NCBI GenBank assembly: GCA_910579675.1
Contig: CAJTUF010000022.1
Location: forward strand, 1-40,746
Reading direction: 5' to 3'
DNA: 40,746 nucleotides
From: an uncultured Muribaculaceae bacterium
GTDB lineage: Bacteria; Bacteroidota; Bacteroidia; Bacteroidales; Muribaculaceae
This document shows positions 24,977 to 31,438 of the stretch, one piece after another. Under the pieces are notes generated by a model. The model was not told where the DNA came from, ran no database searches, and saw only the letters and a program-made list of their open reading frames with translations. Made by a program: the position numbers and the translations under genes. The stretch's first letter is position 1, and every line of letters starts with the position of its first letter.

Positions 24977-26677
24977 TTATTTGTAGAGGTAGCGCTTGAT
25001 CGACCGCTTGGGGGTTTTCTCAAACTCTACCGGCACTATCTGGGCCGAAGTGAGCTGCTCGTAGGGCGCGAGGCTCGCGTTGACCTCCTTGATCACCAGA
25101 TCCATCACCGGCTGCATCTTGTCGAGGGTGAGGCCGGCGGCGTCCATGGCCTCATAGTCGGGATAGATCAGGGCCACGAGGCGCGGCCCGCGCTCCACCA
25201 CGAGGCTCTCGCCCACATAGGGTTTGTTGTTGATCTTGGCCTCGATCTCCTCGGGATAGATGTTTTGGCCGCTGGCGCTGAGTATCATGGTCTTGTAGCG
25301 CCCTTTGATGAAGATGGTGCCGTCGGGGGTGATCGAGCCCATGTCGCCGGTGTGGAGCCACCCCTCGGCGTCGATGGCCGCGGCTGTTGCGTCGGGATTT
25401 TTGTAATAGCCCATCATGACGTTTTCGCCCCTGACGCATATCTCGCCCACGGGCATCTCGCGTCCGTCCGACACCATGGTCATCGGAGTCTCATGCCCCT
25501 CGGGGAAGCTCAGACGCGAGTGCATGATCTCGGGCAATGTCTGGCCCACCGACCCGGCTATGAAGTGGGCCGAAGGGGTGTAGCTTATCAAGGGGCCACA
25601 CTCGGTCATGCCGTAGCCCACGGTGAGCGGAAACTTGATCTTGAGCAGAAAAGCCTCCACCTCGGGGTTGAGGGGCGCCCCGCCTATGATGATCTGGCTG
25701 AAGCAGCCACCGAAAGCCTCGACGAGCTTGCGGCGGATGCTTTTGTAGATCTGGCCGCGCACTATAGGGAGGGCGAGGAGCCGCTTGATGCGCGGGCTCG
25801 TGATCTGTGGAAGGATCTGCTTGCGATACACCTTTTCGAGGATCAGAGGCACGGAGATGATGAGATTGGGCCTCACCTCGGCCAGTGCCTTGAGCAGCAG
25901 CCGGGGTGTGGGGGGCTTGCTGAAGAGGGTCACATGCGATCCGCAGGCAAGGGGGGTGAGCATGTCGAAAGCGCAGCCGTAGGCATGGGCCAGAGGGAGG
26001 AAGCTCAGACACCGGCTGCCTCGGTAGTGGAGCCGCTGACGGATGCCAAACACCACATTGCCACACAGATTGTTGAGGCTCAGCATCACGCCCTTTGAGA
26101 AGCCCGTGGAGCCGGAGGTGTAGTTGATCTCACACATGGAGACTTTGGGGAGGCGGGGATAGCTGATGTCTTTGGCGCCGTAGCCCGATGGGTAGCGCGA
26201 GGCGTAGATCCCGGCCACGCGGTCGAGAGCTTTGGCCACCCGGCCCGAGTTTTTGGGATGCTCGCCCAGAAGCCTCGATCCGTCGAGGCTCATCACCGAC
26301 TTGACAGCGCGCAGCTGGGCGAAGTCGAGATTTTCCCACACCGAGTCGGAGCAAAACAGCATCACGGCCTCGCTGTGGTTGATGATGTGCTGGGCGTCGG
26401 CGGGATTGAACTCGGCCAGGATAGGCACTATCACTGCGCCGTAGGTGATGGTGGCCATATAGATAGTGACCCACGATGAGGTGTTTTTGCCCATCAAGGC
26501 TATCTTGTCGCCACGCTTTATGCCACATTCCTGAAAGAATATGTGGGTGCGGACTATGCTCCGGGCGAAGTCGCCATAGGTGAGGGTGGCGCCACCTGAA
26601 TAGTCGGTCAGGGCCGGCAGATCCCAGTTGGAGCGGAAAGAGTCGGCATATATCTGGAGGAGATCCTGTTTCATCAT
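24977..26677 (-). CDS. Long-chain acyl-CoA ligase (AMP-forming)
   Basis: A 566-residue ANL-superfamily enzyme that activates fatty acids through an acyl-AMP. Core motifs run in order: INYTSGSTGFSKGVMLS (A3, P-loop), VGYGMTECGPLISY (A5), HTGDMG (A7), KGRYKTMILSASGQNIYPEEI (A8), and the catalytic Lys in KRSIKRYLYK at the very end (A10). Substrate length cannot be read from sequence. The frame extends 46 codons upstream without family similarity; I start at ATG 26677, just before KQDLLQIYADSF. Cardiolipin synthase follows after 54 bp, giving a small lipid operon. Confidence 0.9.
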   Translation of the reverse strand: MMKQDLLQIYADSFRSNWDLPALTDYSGGATLTYGDFARSIVRTHIFFQECGIKRGDKIALMGKNTSSWVTIYMATITYGAVIVPILAEFNPADAQHIINHSEAVMLFCSDSVWENLDFAQLRAVKSVMSLDGSRLLGEHPKNSGRVAKALDRVAGIYASRYPSGYGAKDISYPRLPKVSMCEINYTSGSTGFSKGVMLSLNNLCGNVVFGIRQRLHYRGSRCLSFLPLAHAYGCAFDMLTPLACGSHVTLFSKPPTPRLLLKALAEVRPNLIISVPLILEKVYRKQILPQITSPRIKRLLALPIVRGQIYKSIRRKLVEAFGGCFSQIIIGGAPLNPEVEAFLLKIKFPLTVGYGMTECGPLISYTPSAHFIAGSVGQTLPEIMHSRLSFPEGHETPMTMVSDGREMPVGEICVRGENVMMGYYKNPDATAAAIDAEGWLHTGDMGSITPDGTIFIKGRYKTMILSASGQNIYPEEIEAKINNKPYVGESLVVERGPRLVALIYPDYEAMDAAGLTLDKMQPVMDLVIKEVNASLAPYEQLTSAQIVPVEFEKTPKRSIKRYLYK

Positions 26678-26731
26678 AGGCTTGGGATGGGGAGAGGGGA
26701 ATATGGTTGGGTCAAAGCAATTGGTGCGGCC

Positions 26732-26766
26732 CGCAGACGCGAGTCTGCGCAAAAATAACAAATTTA
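26732..26766 (-). promoter_or_regulatory. Possible promoter and palindrome before the acyl-CoA ligase
   Basis: Two overlapping -7-like boxes on the minus strand, TATTTTTG (26750-26757) and TAAATTTG (26759-26766), lack a good TTTG at the usual distance. Directly after them is a perfect 7-bp palindrome with a 4-nt loop, CGCAGAC-GCGA-GTCTGCG (26732-26749), at the predicted transcript start. It could be an operator or a 5' hairpin. Confidence 0.4.
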
Positions 26767-26848
26767 GCGCTAATTTTGATTGGTCGGCGGCAAGAAAGTG
26801 AGCGATGGCGGCCAATGATGCGGGCTCTTTGCGGCACGGGAGGTATAA

Positions 26849-26925
26849 ATAGCTGTCCCCGCGCCACTTCTTGTCGTGGCGTGGGGACAGCTATGAGGCA
26901 GCCCTTCCGGTCGATGGCCGGAAGG
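26849..26925 (-). terminator. Double hairpin terminator after the 197-residue lipoprotein gene
   Basis: Next to the stop codon (26927-26929) is a short hairpin, CCTTCCGG / CCGGAAGG (26903-26925). Then comes a long one with a 19-bp stem and one G-T pair, ATAGCTGTCCCCGCGCCAC against its partner (26849-26894, 8-nt loop). On the minus strand it is followed by TTTATA. The near-perfect stem works in either direction. The rest of 26678-26926 holds only the acyl-CoA ligase promoter region. Confidence 0.75.
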
Positions 26926-26926
26926 C

Positions 26927-27520
26927 TTATCTGAGATAGTCTTGCCTGATCAACACTATGACATTAAACTCATAGGAGTTTTTATTGCCGGGCGGCTTGT
27001 TGCCGGTCGGAACATCGGGCAGGAACGCCGGATTGGCGAGGTGGATTTTGATTTTGCCCCATCGGCGCTGGCCGTCGTTGTTGGGTTCAAACTTCATGGA
27101 ATATGTCAGAGCCTTGGGATCGACTTCGATATTGCCCCATGGTATGGTCGCCGTGGGGTCGAAGTAAGAGTTGACACTCCCATGAAAGGTGTCCTTGCCT
27201 TTTGAGTCAGTTCCACCATAAACCAATGGCATTACCTCTGCCTCTTTCAGGCTTAAAGGAGCAGAGTGGTCGCAGAGAGTCGTTAGCTTCTCTATGGGAT
27301 ATGTCTCATTGATTCCTTCGGCGGGAATATGGATGGTCAGCACCAGGCCTGTTTCATCCCTGACATATGGCTTGGAGGGATCTTCAGGTTCAGGAGCTTG
27401 TGGTTCGTCGTCTGTGCCGCACCCCGCCAACGCAAGCATCATGCAGAGCGTAATGCCCCAACCGATAAAGCGTCGCAACAATCCCGCAGGAGCGCCGACA
27501 TTCATGATTCGTTTTGTCAT
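26927..27520 (-). CDS. Lipoprotein of unknown function
   Basis: A 197-residue protein with an unusually long n-region before the hydrophobic core and lipobox (CMMLALAGC, Cys about 34), then an acidic, proline-rich linker (DDEPQAPEPEDPSKP). The mature domain looks beta-rich (VLTIHIPAEGINETYPIEKL, ALTYSMKFEPNN, KIKIHLANPAFLPDV). No family recognised. Start at 27520 is the first ATG; 27505 is possible. It lies 97 bp after the 193-residue lipoprotein and has no promoter of its own that I can see, so it probably shares the promoter at 28271-28302. A strong terminator follows. Confidence 0.75.
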   Translation of the reverse strand: MTKRIMNVGAPAGLLRRFIGWGITLCMMLALAGCGTDDEPQAPEPEDPSKPYVRDETGLVLTIHIPAEGINETYPIEKLTTLCDHSAPLSLKEAEVMPLVYGGTDSKGKDTFHGSVNSYFDPTATIPWGNIEVDPKALTYSMKFEPNNDGQRRWGKIKIHLANPAFLPDVPTGNKPPGNKNSYEFNVIVLIRQDYLR

Positions 27521-27563
27521 AATAGAGGAGGATTAACAGTGATTATTGGATGATATCTTTCAA

Positions 27564-27627
27564 TGCGGATTGCACGGTTGATGGGGATATTGTGGCTGCC
27601 TTGCGGCGGCTGGGCTATCAGTCGGCG
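27564..27627. repeat. Intergenic repeat cassette, truncated copy A
   Basis: Matches copies B and C from TGCGGATTGCAC through the shared TCAGTCGGCG (the stop codon of the neighbouring gene). It lacks the left hairpin arm and the promoter half. It lies just past the stop of the lipoprotein at 27618. Confidence 0.85.
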
Positions 27628-28199
27628 CTGCGGGGAATCACTACCGTTATCCTGTTTCCGTCTCTCACCTCATATTCGTTGCCGTCGAGTGTGAAGCTCA
27701 CACATTCGTGGGGAAATAGGCAGTATGGAATCTTAGGGAGCTCGACATATTTTGTGATGATGGTGTGCTCACGGTCATCACCAAATATATGGGGGCAGGT
27801 GAATTTTCTTGTCACCATTTTGCCCGATTGCAGATATGGCGAAGTGAAGGGAAACGTAAAATATATCTGACCATCATCCATGAGCTTGTAAGACACATCA
27901 CAATACTCATCTGACGTGAACTCACTGATAGTGATAAGATTGTATTCTTCGTCGCTCACAGAGCCGCCAAAGAAGCTTTTCTTTATTCCTTCAAACAGAT
28001 TGTCGCCATCTTCATTGATGAAGAGAATGTTTAGACCATAGTCTGAAATCCAGTACTCAGGATTCTCGGTATTCTCTTTAGTCCAAGGAAGTCCATCCCA
28101 AGGCCAATAATAGTCGGATGTATCAGGCTCGTCCTGATGGCATGACGTCAGGACAGCTGCAAGAATCACGGCAGTCGCAAAATAAATAAGTTTGTTCAT
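27618..28199 (-). CDS. Lipoprotein, tandem copy 1 (partner-type protein without protease)
   Basis: A 193-residue lipoprotein (lipobox AVLTSC, Cys 20). From residue 45 to the end it is identical to the protein of 28445-29026 except one Asp/Asn change (MDDGQ against MDNGQ). The signal peptide and residues about 28-44 differ (GLPWTKENTE here). Conserved features include DYYWPWDG, four cysteines in the mature part (EYCDV, FTCPH, YCLFPHEC) and a C-terminal NRITVVIPRSAD. Family unknown. It has its own promoter (28271-28302), nearly identical to the protease promoter. It may be a spare or altered-specificity copy of the protease partner. Confidence 0.8.
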   Translation of the reverse strand: MNKLIYFATAVILAAVLTSCHQDEPDTSDYYWPWDGLPWTKENTENPEYWISDYGLNILFINEDGDNLFEGIKKSFFGGSVSDEEYNLITISEFTSDEYCDVSYKLMDDGQIYFTFPFTSPYLQSGKMVTRKFTCPHIFGDDREHTIITKYVELPKIPYCLFPHECVSFTLDGNEYEVRDGNRITVVIPRSAD

Positions 28200-28251
28200 A
28201 ACATAGATTTGATTGACGTTGACTTTATTTCAAAGGAGTCGCGTATATGCA

Positions 28252-28302
28252 ATTCCACTGATGGAATGTCCAAAGATAGCGATTTTTGAATGGATAACCA
28301 AA
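28252..28302 (-). promoter_or_regulatory. Promoter of lipoprotein copy 1, with start-site palindrome
   Basis: Minus strand TTTG (complement of 28299-28302), 20 bp, then TATCTTTG (complement of 28271-28278): a textbook Bacteroidota promoter. The palindrome ATTCCA-CTGA-TGGAAT (28252-28267) spans the predicted start near 28264 and could bind a regulator or fold in the RNA. Confidence 0.75.
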
Positions 28303-28366
28303 TATGATTGAAAATTTTTGAAAAAAGGAAAAAACACATCTTGGGGGCGCCTGATGTAAAAAGGGA

Positions 28367-28399
28367 CAATCCGCAAACGCACTGGGCGCTTGCGGATTG
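28367..28399 (-). terminator. Hairpin terminator after lipoprotein copy 2
   Basis: CAATCCGCAAACGC (28367-28380), loop ACTGG, GCGCTTGCGGATTG (28386-28399): a 14-bp stem with one mismatch, followed on the minus strand by CCC and five T residues. The same hairpin is in copy C at 30568-30600. Confidence 0.75.
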
Positions 28400-28444
28400 C
28401 ACAGATGATGGGGATATTGTGGCTGCCTTGCGGCGGCTGGGCTA

Positions 28445-29026
28445 TCAGTCGGCGCTGCGGGGAATCACTACCGTTATCCTGTTTCCGTCTCTCACCTCAT
28501 ATTCGTTGCCGTCGAGTGTGAAGCTCACACATTCGTGGGGAAATAGGCAGTATGGAATCTTAGGGAGCTCGACATATTTTGTGATGATGGTGTGCTCACG
28601 GTCATCACCAAATATATGGGGGCAGGTGAATTTTCTTGTCACCATTTTGCCCGATTGCAGATATGGCGAAGTGAAGGGAAACGTAAAATATATCTGACCA
28701 TTATCCATGAGCTTGTAAGACACATCACAATACTCATCTGACGTGAACTCACTGATAGTGATAAGATTGTATTCTTCGTCGCTCACAGAGCCGCCAAAGA
28801 AGCTTTTCTTTATTCCTTCAAACAGATTGTCGCCATCTTCATTGATGAAGAGAATGTTTAGACCATAGTCTGAAATCCAGTACTCAGGATTCCCGATAAA
28901 CTCTTCAGTGGCAGGAAAGCCATCCCAAGGCCAATAATAGTCGGGTGTGTCAGGCTCGTCCTGATGGCATGACGTCAGGACAGCTGCAAGAATCGCGACC
29001 GTAAAAAGTTTGATTGCTGTTTTCAT
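28445..29026 (-). CDS. Lipoprotein co-translated with C10 protease (candidate inhibitor/partner)
   Basis: A 193-residue lipoprotein (MKTAIKLFTVAILAAVLTSC, Cys 20). Its ATG overlaps the protease stop codon (ATGA, 29023-29026), so the two are translated as a pair. It has no recognised domain. The mature region contains DYYWPWDG, INEDGDNLFEGIKKSFFGG and a C-terminal FTLDGNEYEVRDGNRITVV that looks beta-rich. C10 proteases of streptococci and Bacteroides fragilis are known to have small inhibitors encoded beside them, which makes an inhibitor or chaperone role attractive. That is inference from position; no similarity to Spi or staphostatin is claimed. A near-identical copy is at 27618-28199. Confidence 0.8.
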   Translation of the reverse strand: MKTAIKLFTVAILAAVLTSCHQDEPDTPDYYWPWDGFPATEEFIGNPEYWISDYGLNILFINEDGDNLFEGIKKSFFGGSVSDEEYNLITISEFTSDEYCDVSYKLMDNGQIYFTFPFTSPYLQSGKMVTRKFTCPHIFGDDREHTIITKYVELPKIPYCLFPHECVSFTLDGNEYEVRDGNRITVVIPRSAD

Positions 29027-30420
29027 CTTTCGGGGCTTACAATTATAGACTGGCGGTTAGTAGTAAATTCAGATTCGCTTGGCGACAGACTGGTGTACCA
29101 TCCGACTGTACTTTTGTCGTTCCAACCCCAGTTCATGTGATATTGTGGATAAAGAGATTCACCGATGGATCCGGGGTTGTAGATAAATGTTTCCCCTTTG
29201 TTAGAGTATTCATTAACTGAATTAATGTACTCTACGTAATAGAAGTGGTGATCTTTATTACGTATAACACCATCGCAAATCCACGCATGACCATATTCAT
29301 AGATTGGATTGTTACCGCGAGAATAAACCGGATGCCTATTGTTGACTATTTCTTGTTCAACTTCCTCATGGTTAAGATCCTTTAGCTCAGCTTGATATCC
29401 AAATGCTTTAAATCCTTTTTTTGTATTCTCTGGCGAGGTACCTGACAAGTTAGGTTGATACTTCATTTGTACTGCCTGTCCAATATCCGCTATCAAGCGC
29501 TGACATTCCTCAGTTGCAGTATAGTAATCCATTTTGGTCCAATCGTAGGTTGATGGATGTCTATGGTAATTCATTATCTGGGCCATAGCTACGGCTACGC
29601 ATCCGGCAAGATATTGATGGGGACACAATTTGTTGAAATCGGCCTCTTGATGCCAACGTGTTTGAATAAGCGGCCCTACGTTGACTGATGAGGGATCGGC
29701 TTTAAGCCCCACGATTGTGTATTCATAGGGGGAGTCGTATTGGTCGGCAAGAGAGAATACGCTGCTCGGCATTGTGACGCCCGACACGTTGGAAAGAGTG
29801 GTGAATGACCACCCATCGGAGTAATATGTCTCATTGAGTTCCTTAAGCCTGTTGCGGCAAGCTATGGCCTGAGGCGAATTGCCTGTTGGCAGACCGGCCG
29901 ACGCGATGGCCGTTGCTTCTGATGAAAGCGATTCCCATTCGGCTGAAATCTGAGCCGACTGCTCGTCGGTGGCTGTTGTCCTACCCGTGACTGCCGGAGT
30001 GATCTCGTCGAGCCACATCAAGATACCCTCGTGAAGATCAGAGGTAACCATAAATGTGGAAGACGGGTCGTCAGAATAAGCGAGCACAGGAACGGTGTTG
30101 CGGGTTGAGCTTACTATCACCCAGCCCTCCCCCGGCGTGTTGACAACATAGGCGACAAGTTCGCCCAATCGGTTGTTGAGATACCCGACAGTAGCAGCGC
30201 TCCTGCTTTCGGTTGAGATCTCTCTTCCTTTGCCGAGGCGAGAGAAGTTGTGGGCAACATTGATAGCCTCCGATTTGAGGACATTGGAGGGGGCAACATT
30301 GATTGAGGAGATCTCGTGGGTCAAGATATCGGGCGAATCTTCGCTGTCGCATGACTGTAGTAAGCCCTGCAACGCGAATAAACCGATAGTGGTGAGACAG
30401 ATAAGTGATGATTTCTTCAT
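29023..30420 (-). CDS. C10 family (streptopain-like) cysteine protease lipoprotein
   Basis: A 465-residue protein with a lipoprotein signal (lipobox LLQSC, Cys 24) followed by a propeptide-like region (about 40-245, containing YVVNTPGEGWVIVSST, as in SpeB-type prodomains). The catalytic domain has Cys274 in LAGCVAVAMAQIMNYHRHP, His378 in YGHAWICDG and the conserved NWGW at 430-433. All expected C10 catalytic elements are present, so it should be active after propeptide removal, at the cell surface or in the periplasm. It has its own promoter (30474-30505) and overlaps the partner lipoprotein by 4 bp. The region is A+T-richer than the fumarate reductase genes upstream, which suggests transfer. 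Confidence 0.92.
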   Translation of the reverse strand: MKKSSLICLTTIGLFALQGLLQSCDSEDSPDILTHEISSINVAPSNVLKSEAINVAHNFSRLGKGREISTESRSAATVGYLNNRLGELVAYVVNTPGEGWVIVSSTRNTVPVLAYSDDPSSTFMVTSDLHEGILMWLDEITPAVTGRTTATDEQSAQISAEWESLSSEATAIASAGLPTGNSPQAIACRNRLKELNETYYSDGWSFTTLSNVSGVTMPSSVFSLADQYDSPYEYTIVGLKADPSSVNVGPLIQTRWHQEADFNKLCPHQYLAGCVAVAMAQIMNYHRHPSTYDWTKMDYYTATEECQRLIADIGQAVQMKYQPNLSGTSPENTKKGFKAFGYQAELKDLNHEEVEQEIVNNRHPVYSRGNNPIYEYGHAWICDGVIRNKDHHFYYVEYINSVNEYSNKGETFIYNPGSIGESLYPQYHMNWGWNDKSTVGWYTSLSPSESEFTTNRQSIIVSPER

Positions 30421-30454
30421 AGAGGGATAGATGATGTGTTGTAGTAAAACCTAA

Positions 30455-30505
30455 ATTCCACTGATGGAATGTCCAAAGATAGCGATTTTTGAATGGATAA
30501 CCAAA
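30455..30505 (-). promoter_or_regulatory. Promoter of the C10 protease operon, with start-site palindrome
   Basis: Minus strand TTTG (complement of 30502-30505), 20 bp, TATCTTTG (complement of 30474-30481). The palindrome ATTCCACTGATGGAAT (30455-30470) again spans the predicted start. It is the same, base for base in the boxes, as the promoter of lipoprotein copy 1, so the two units should be co-regulated. Confidence 0.75.
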
Positions 30506-30567
30506 TATGATTGAAAATTTTTGAAAAAATGAAAAACGCATCTTGGCTCAGACTGCTGTAAAAGGGG

Positions 30568-30600
30568 CAATCCGCAAACGCACTGGGCGCTTGCGGATTG
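30568..30600 (-). terminator. Hairpin terminator after the fumarate reductase operon
   Basis: The same 14-bp stem as at 28367-28399 (CAATCCGCAAACGC / GCGCTTGCGGATTG, loop ACTGG), followed on the minus strand by CCCC and four T residues. It begins 46 bp past the frdB stop. Confidence 0.75.
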
Positions 30601-30646
30601 CACAGATGATGGGGGATATTGTGGCTGCCTTGCGGCGGCTGGACTA

Positions 30647-31402
30647 TCAGTCGGCGAGCTTGGCGTTGATAAACTCGCGGTTGAGGCGGGCGATGTTGCT
30701 CAGGGGGATGTTTTTAGGACATTCGGCGGAGCAGGCACCGGTGTTGGTGCAGTTGCCGAATCCGAGCTCATCCATCTTGGCCACCATGGCGCGGGCACGA
30801 CGCTTGCGCTCAACCTGACCCTGGGGAAGGAGAGCAAACTGGCTCACCTTGGCCGAGACGAAGAGCATGGCCGAGCCGTTTTTGCAGGCGGCCACGCAAG
30901 CGCCGCAGCCGATGCAGGTGGCAGAGTCCATGGCCATGTCGGCCACCTCTTTGGAGATGGGGAGATTGTTGGCATCCTGGGCGCCGCCGCAGTTGAACGA
31001 CACGTAGCCGCCGGCCTGCTGGATCTGGTCGAAGGCGTTGCGGTTGACCATGAGGTCGCGGATCACCGGGAATGCAGCCGAGCGCCAGGGCTCGATGGTG
31101 ATGGTGTCGCCGTCGTTGAACTTACGCATATGGAGCTGGCAGGTGGTGATGCCCTGTACGGGGCCGTGGGGATGGCCGTTGATGTAGAGGGAGCACATGC
31201 CGCAAATGCCCTCGCGGCAGTCGGAGTCGAACACCACAGGCTCCTCGTTGGCATCGACGAGCTGCTGGTTGAGCATGTCGAGCATCTCAAGGAAAGAAGA
31301 GCCGGTGGATACGTTGTCGAGGTGGTAGCTGACGAACTGTCCCTTCTCCTTCGGGCCACGCTGACGCCAGACTTTGAGGTTAACGCTTATAGTTGTTTCC
31401 AT
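30647..31402 (-). CDS. frdB: Fumarate reductase/succinate dehydrogenase iron-sulfur subunit
   Basis: A 251-residue subunit that carries electrons between the cytochrome b and flavoprotein subunits. Three cluster sites are visible: [2Fe-2S] CREGICGMC plus a later Cys (TTCQLH); [4Fe-4S] CIGCGACVAAC; and [3Fe-4S] CTNTGACSAECPK. Last gene of the frdCAB-type operon (sdh in some annotations), 36 bp after the flavoprotein. In anaerobic Bacteroidales the complex mainly reduces fumarate. The final codons lie inside intergenic repeat copy C. Confidence 0.95.
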   Translation of the reverse strand: METTISVNLKVWRQRGPKEKGQFVSYHLDNVSTGSSFLEMLDMLNQQLVDANEEPVVFDSDCREGICGMCSLYINGHPHGPVQGITTCQLHMRKFNDGDTITIEPWRSAAFPVIRDLMVNRNAFDQIQQAGGYVSFNCGGAQDANNLPISKEVADMAMDSATCIGCGACVAACKNGSAMLFVSAKVSQFALLPQGQVERKRRARAMVAKMDELGFGNCTNTGACSAECPKNIPLSNIARLNREFINAKLAD

Positions 31403-31438
31403 TTGTTTCTGAGTATGGGTGATGAAGGGGTAAGGAAA

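Larger units (their letters stand above)
28252..28454. repeat. Intergenic repeat cassette, copy B
   Basis: About 203 bp that match copy C (30455-30656) closely apart from a variable stretch of roughly 20 bp in the middle. It holds, in minus-strand order, the last codons of the upstream gene (GCC GAC TGA), a spacer, a 14-bp hairpin terminator, and a full promoter with a palindrome at the transcript start. Confidence 0.9.
30455..30656. repeat. Intergenic repeat cassette, copy C
   Basis: About 202 bp matching copy B (28252-28454). At its frdB end it includes the last three codons of frdB (GCC GAC TGA). It then carries the terminator hairpin and the protease promoter. It fills the gap between frdB and the protease gene. 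Confidence 0.9.

Noticed and set aside
27564..30656. Reading the three intergenic repeats as a CRISPR array
   Set aside because: Copies are about 200 bp, contain promoters and terminators, and are separated by whole genes; there are no regular spacers or cas genes.
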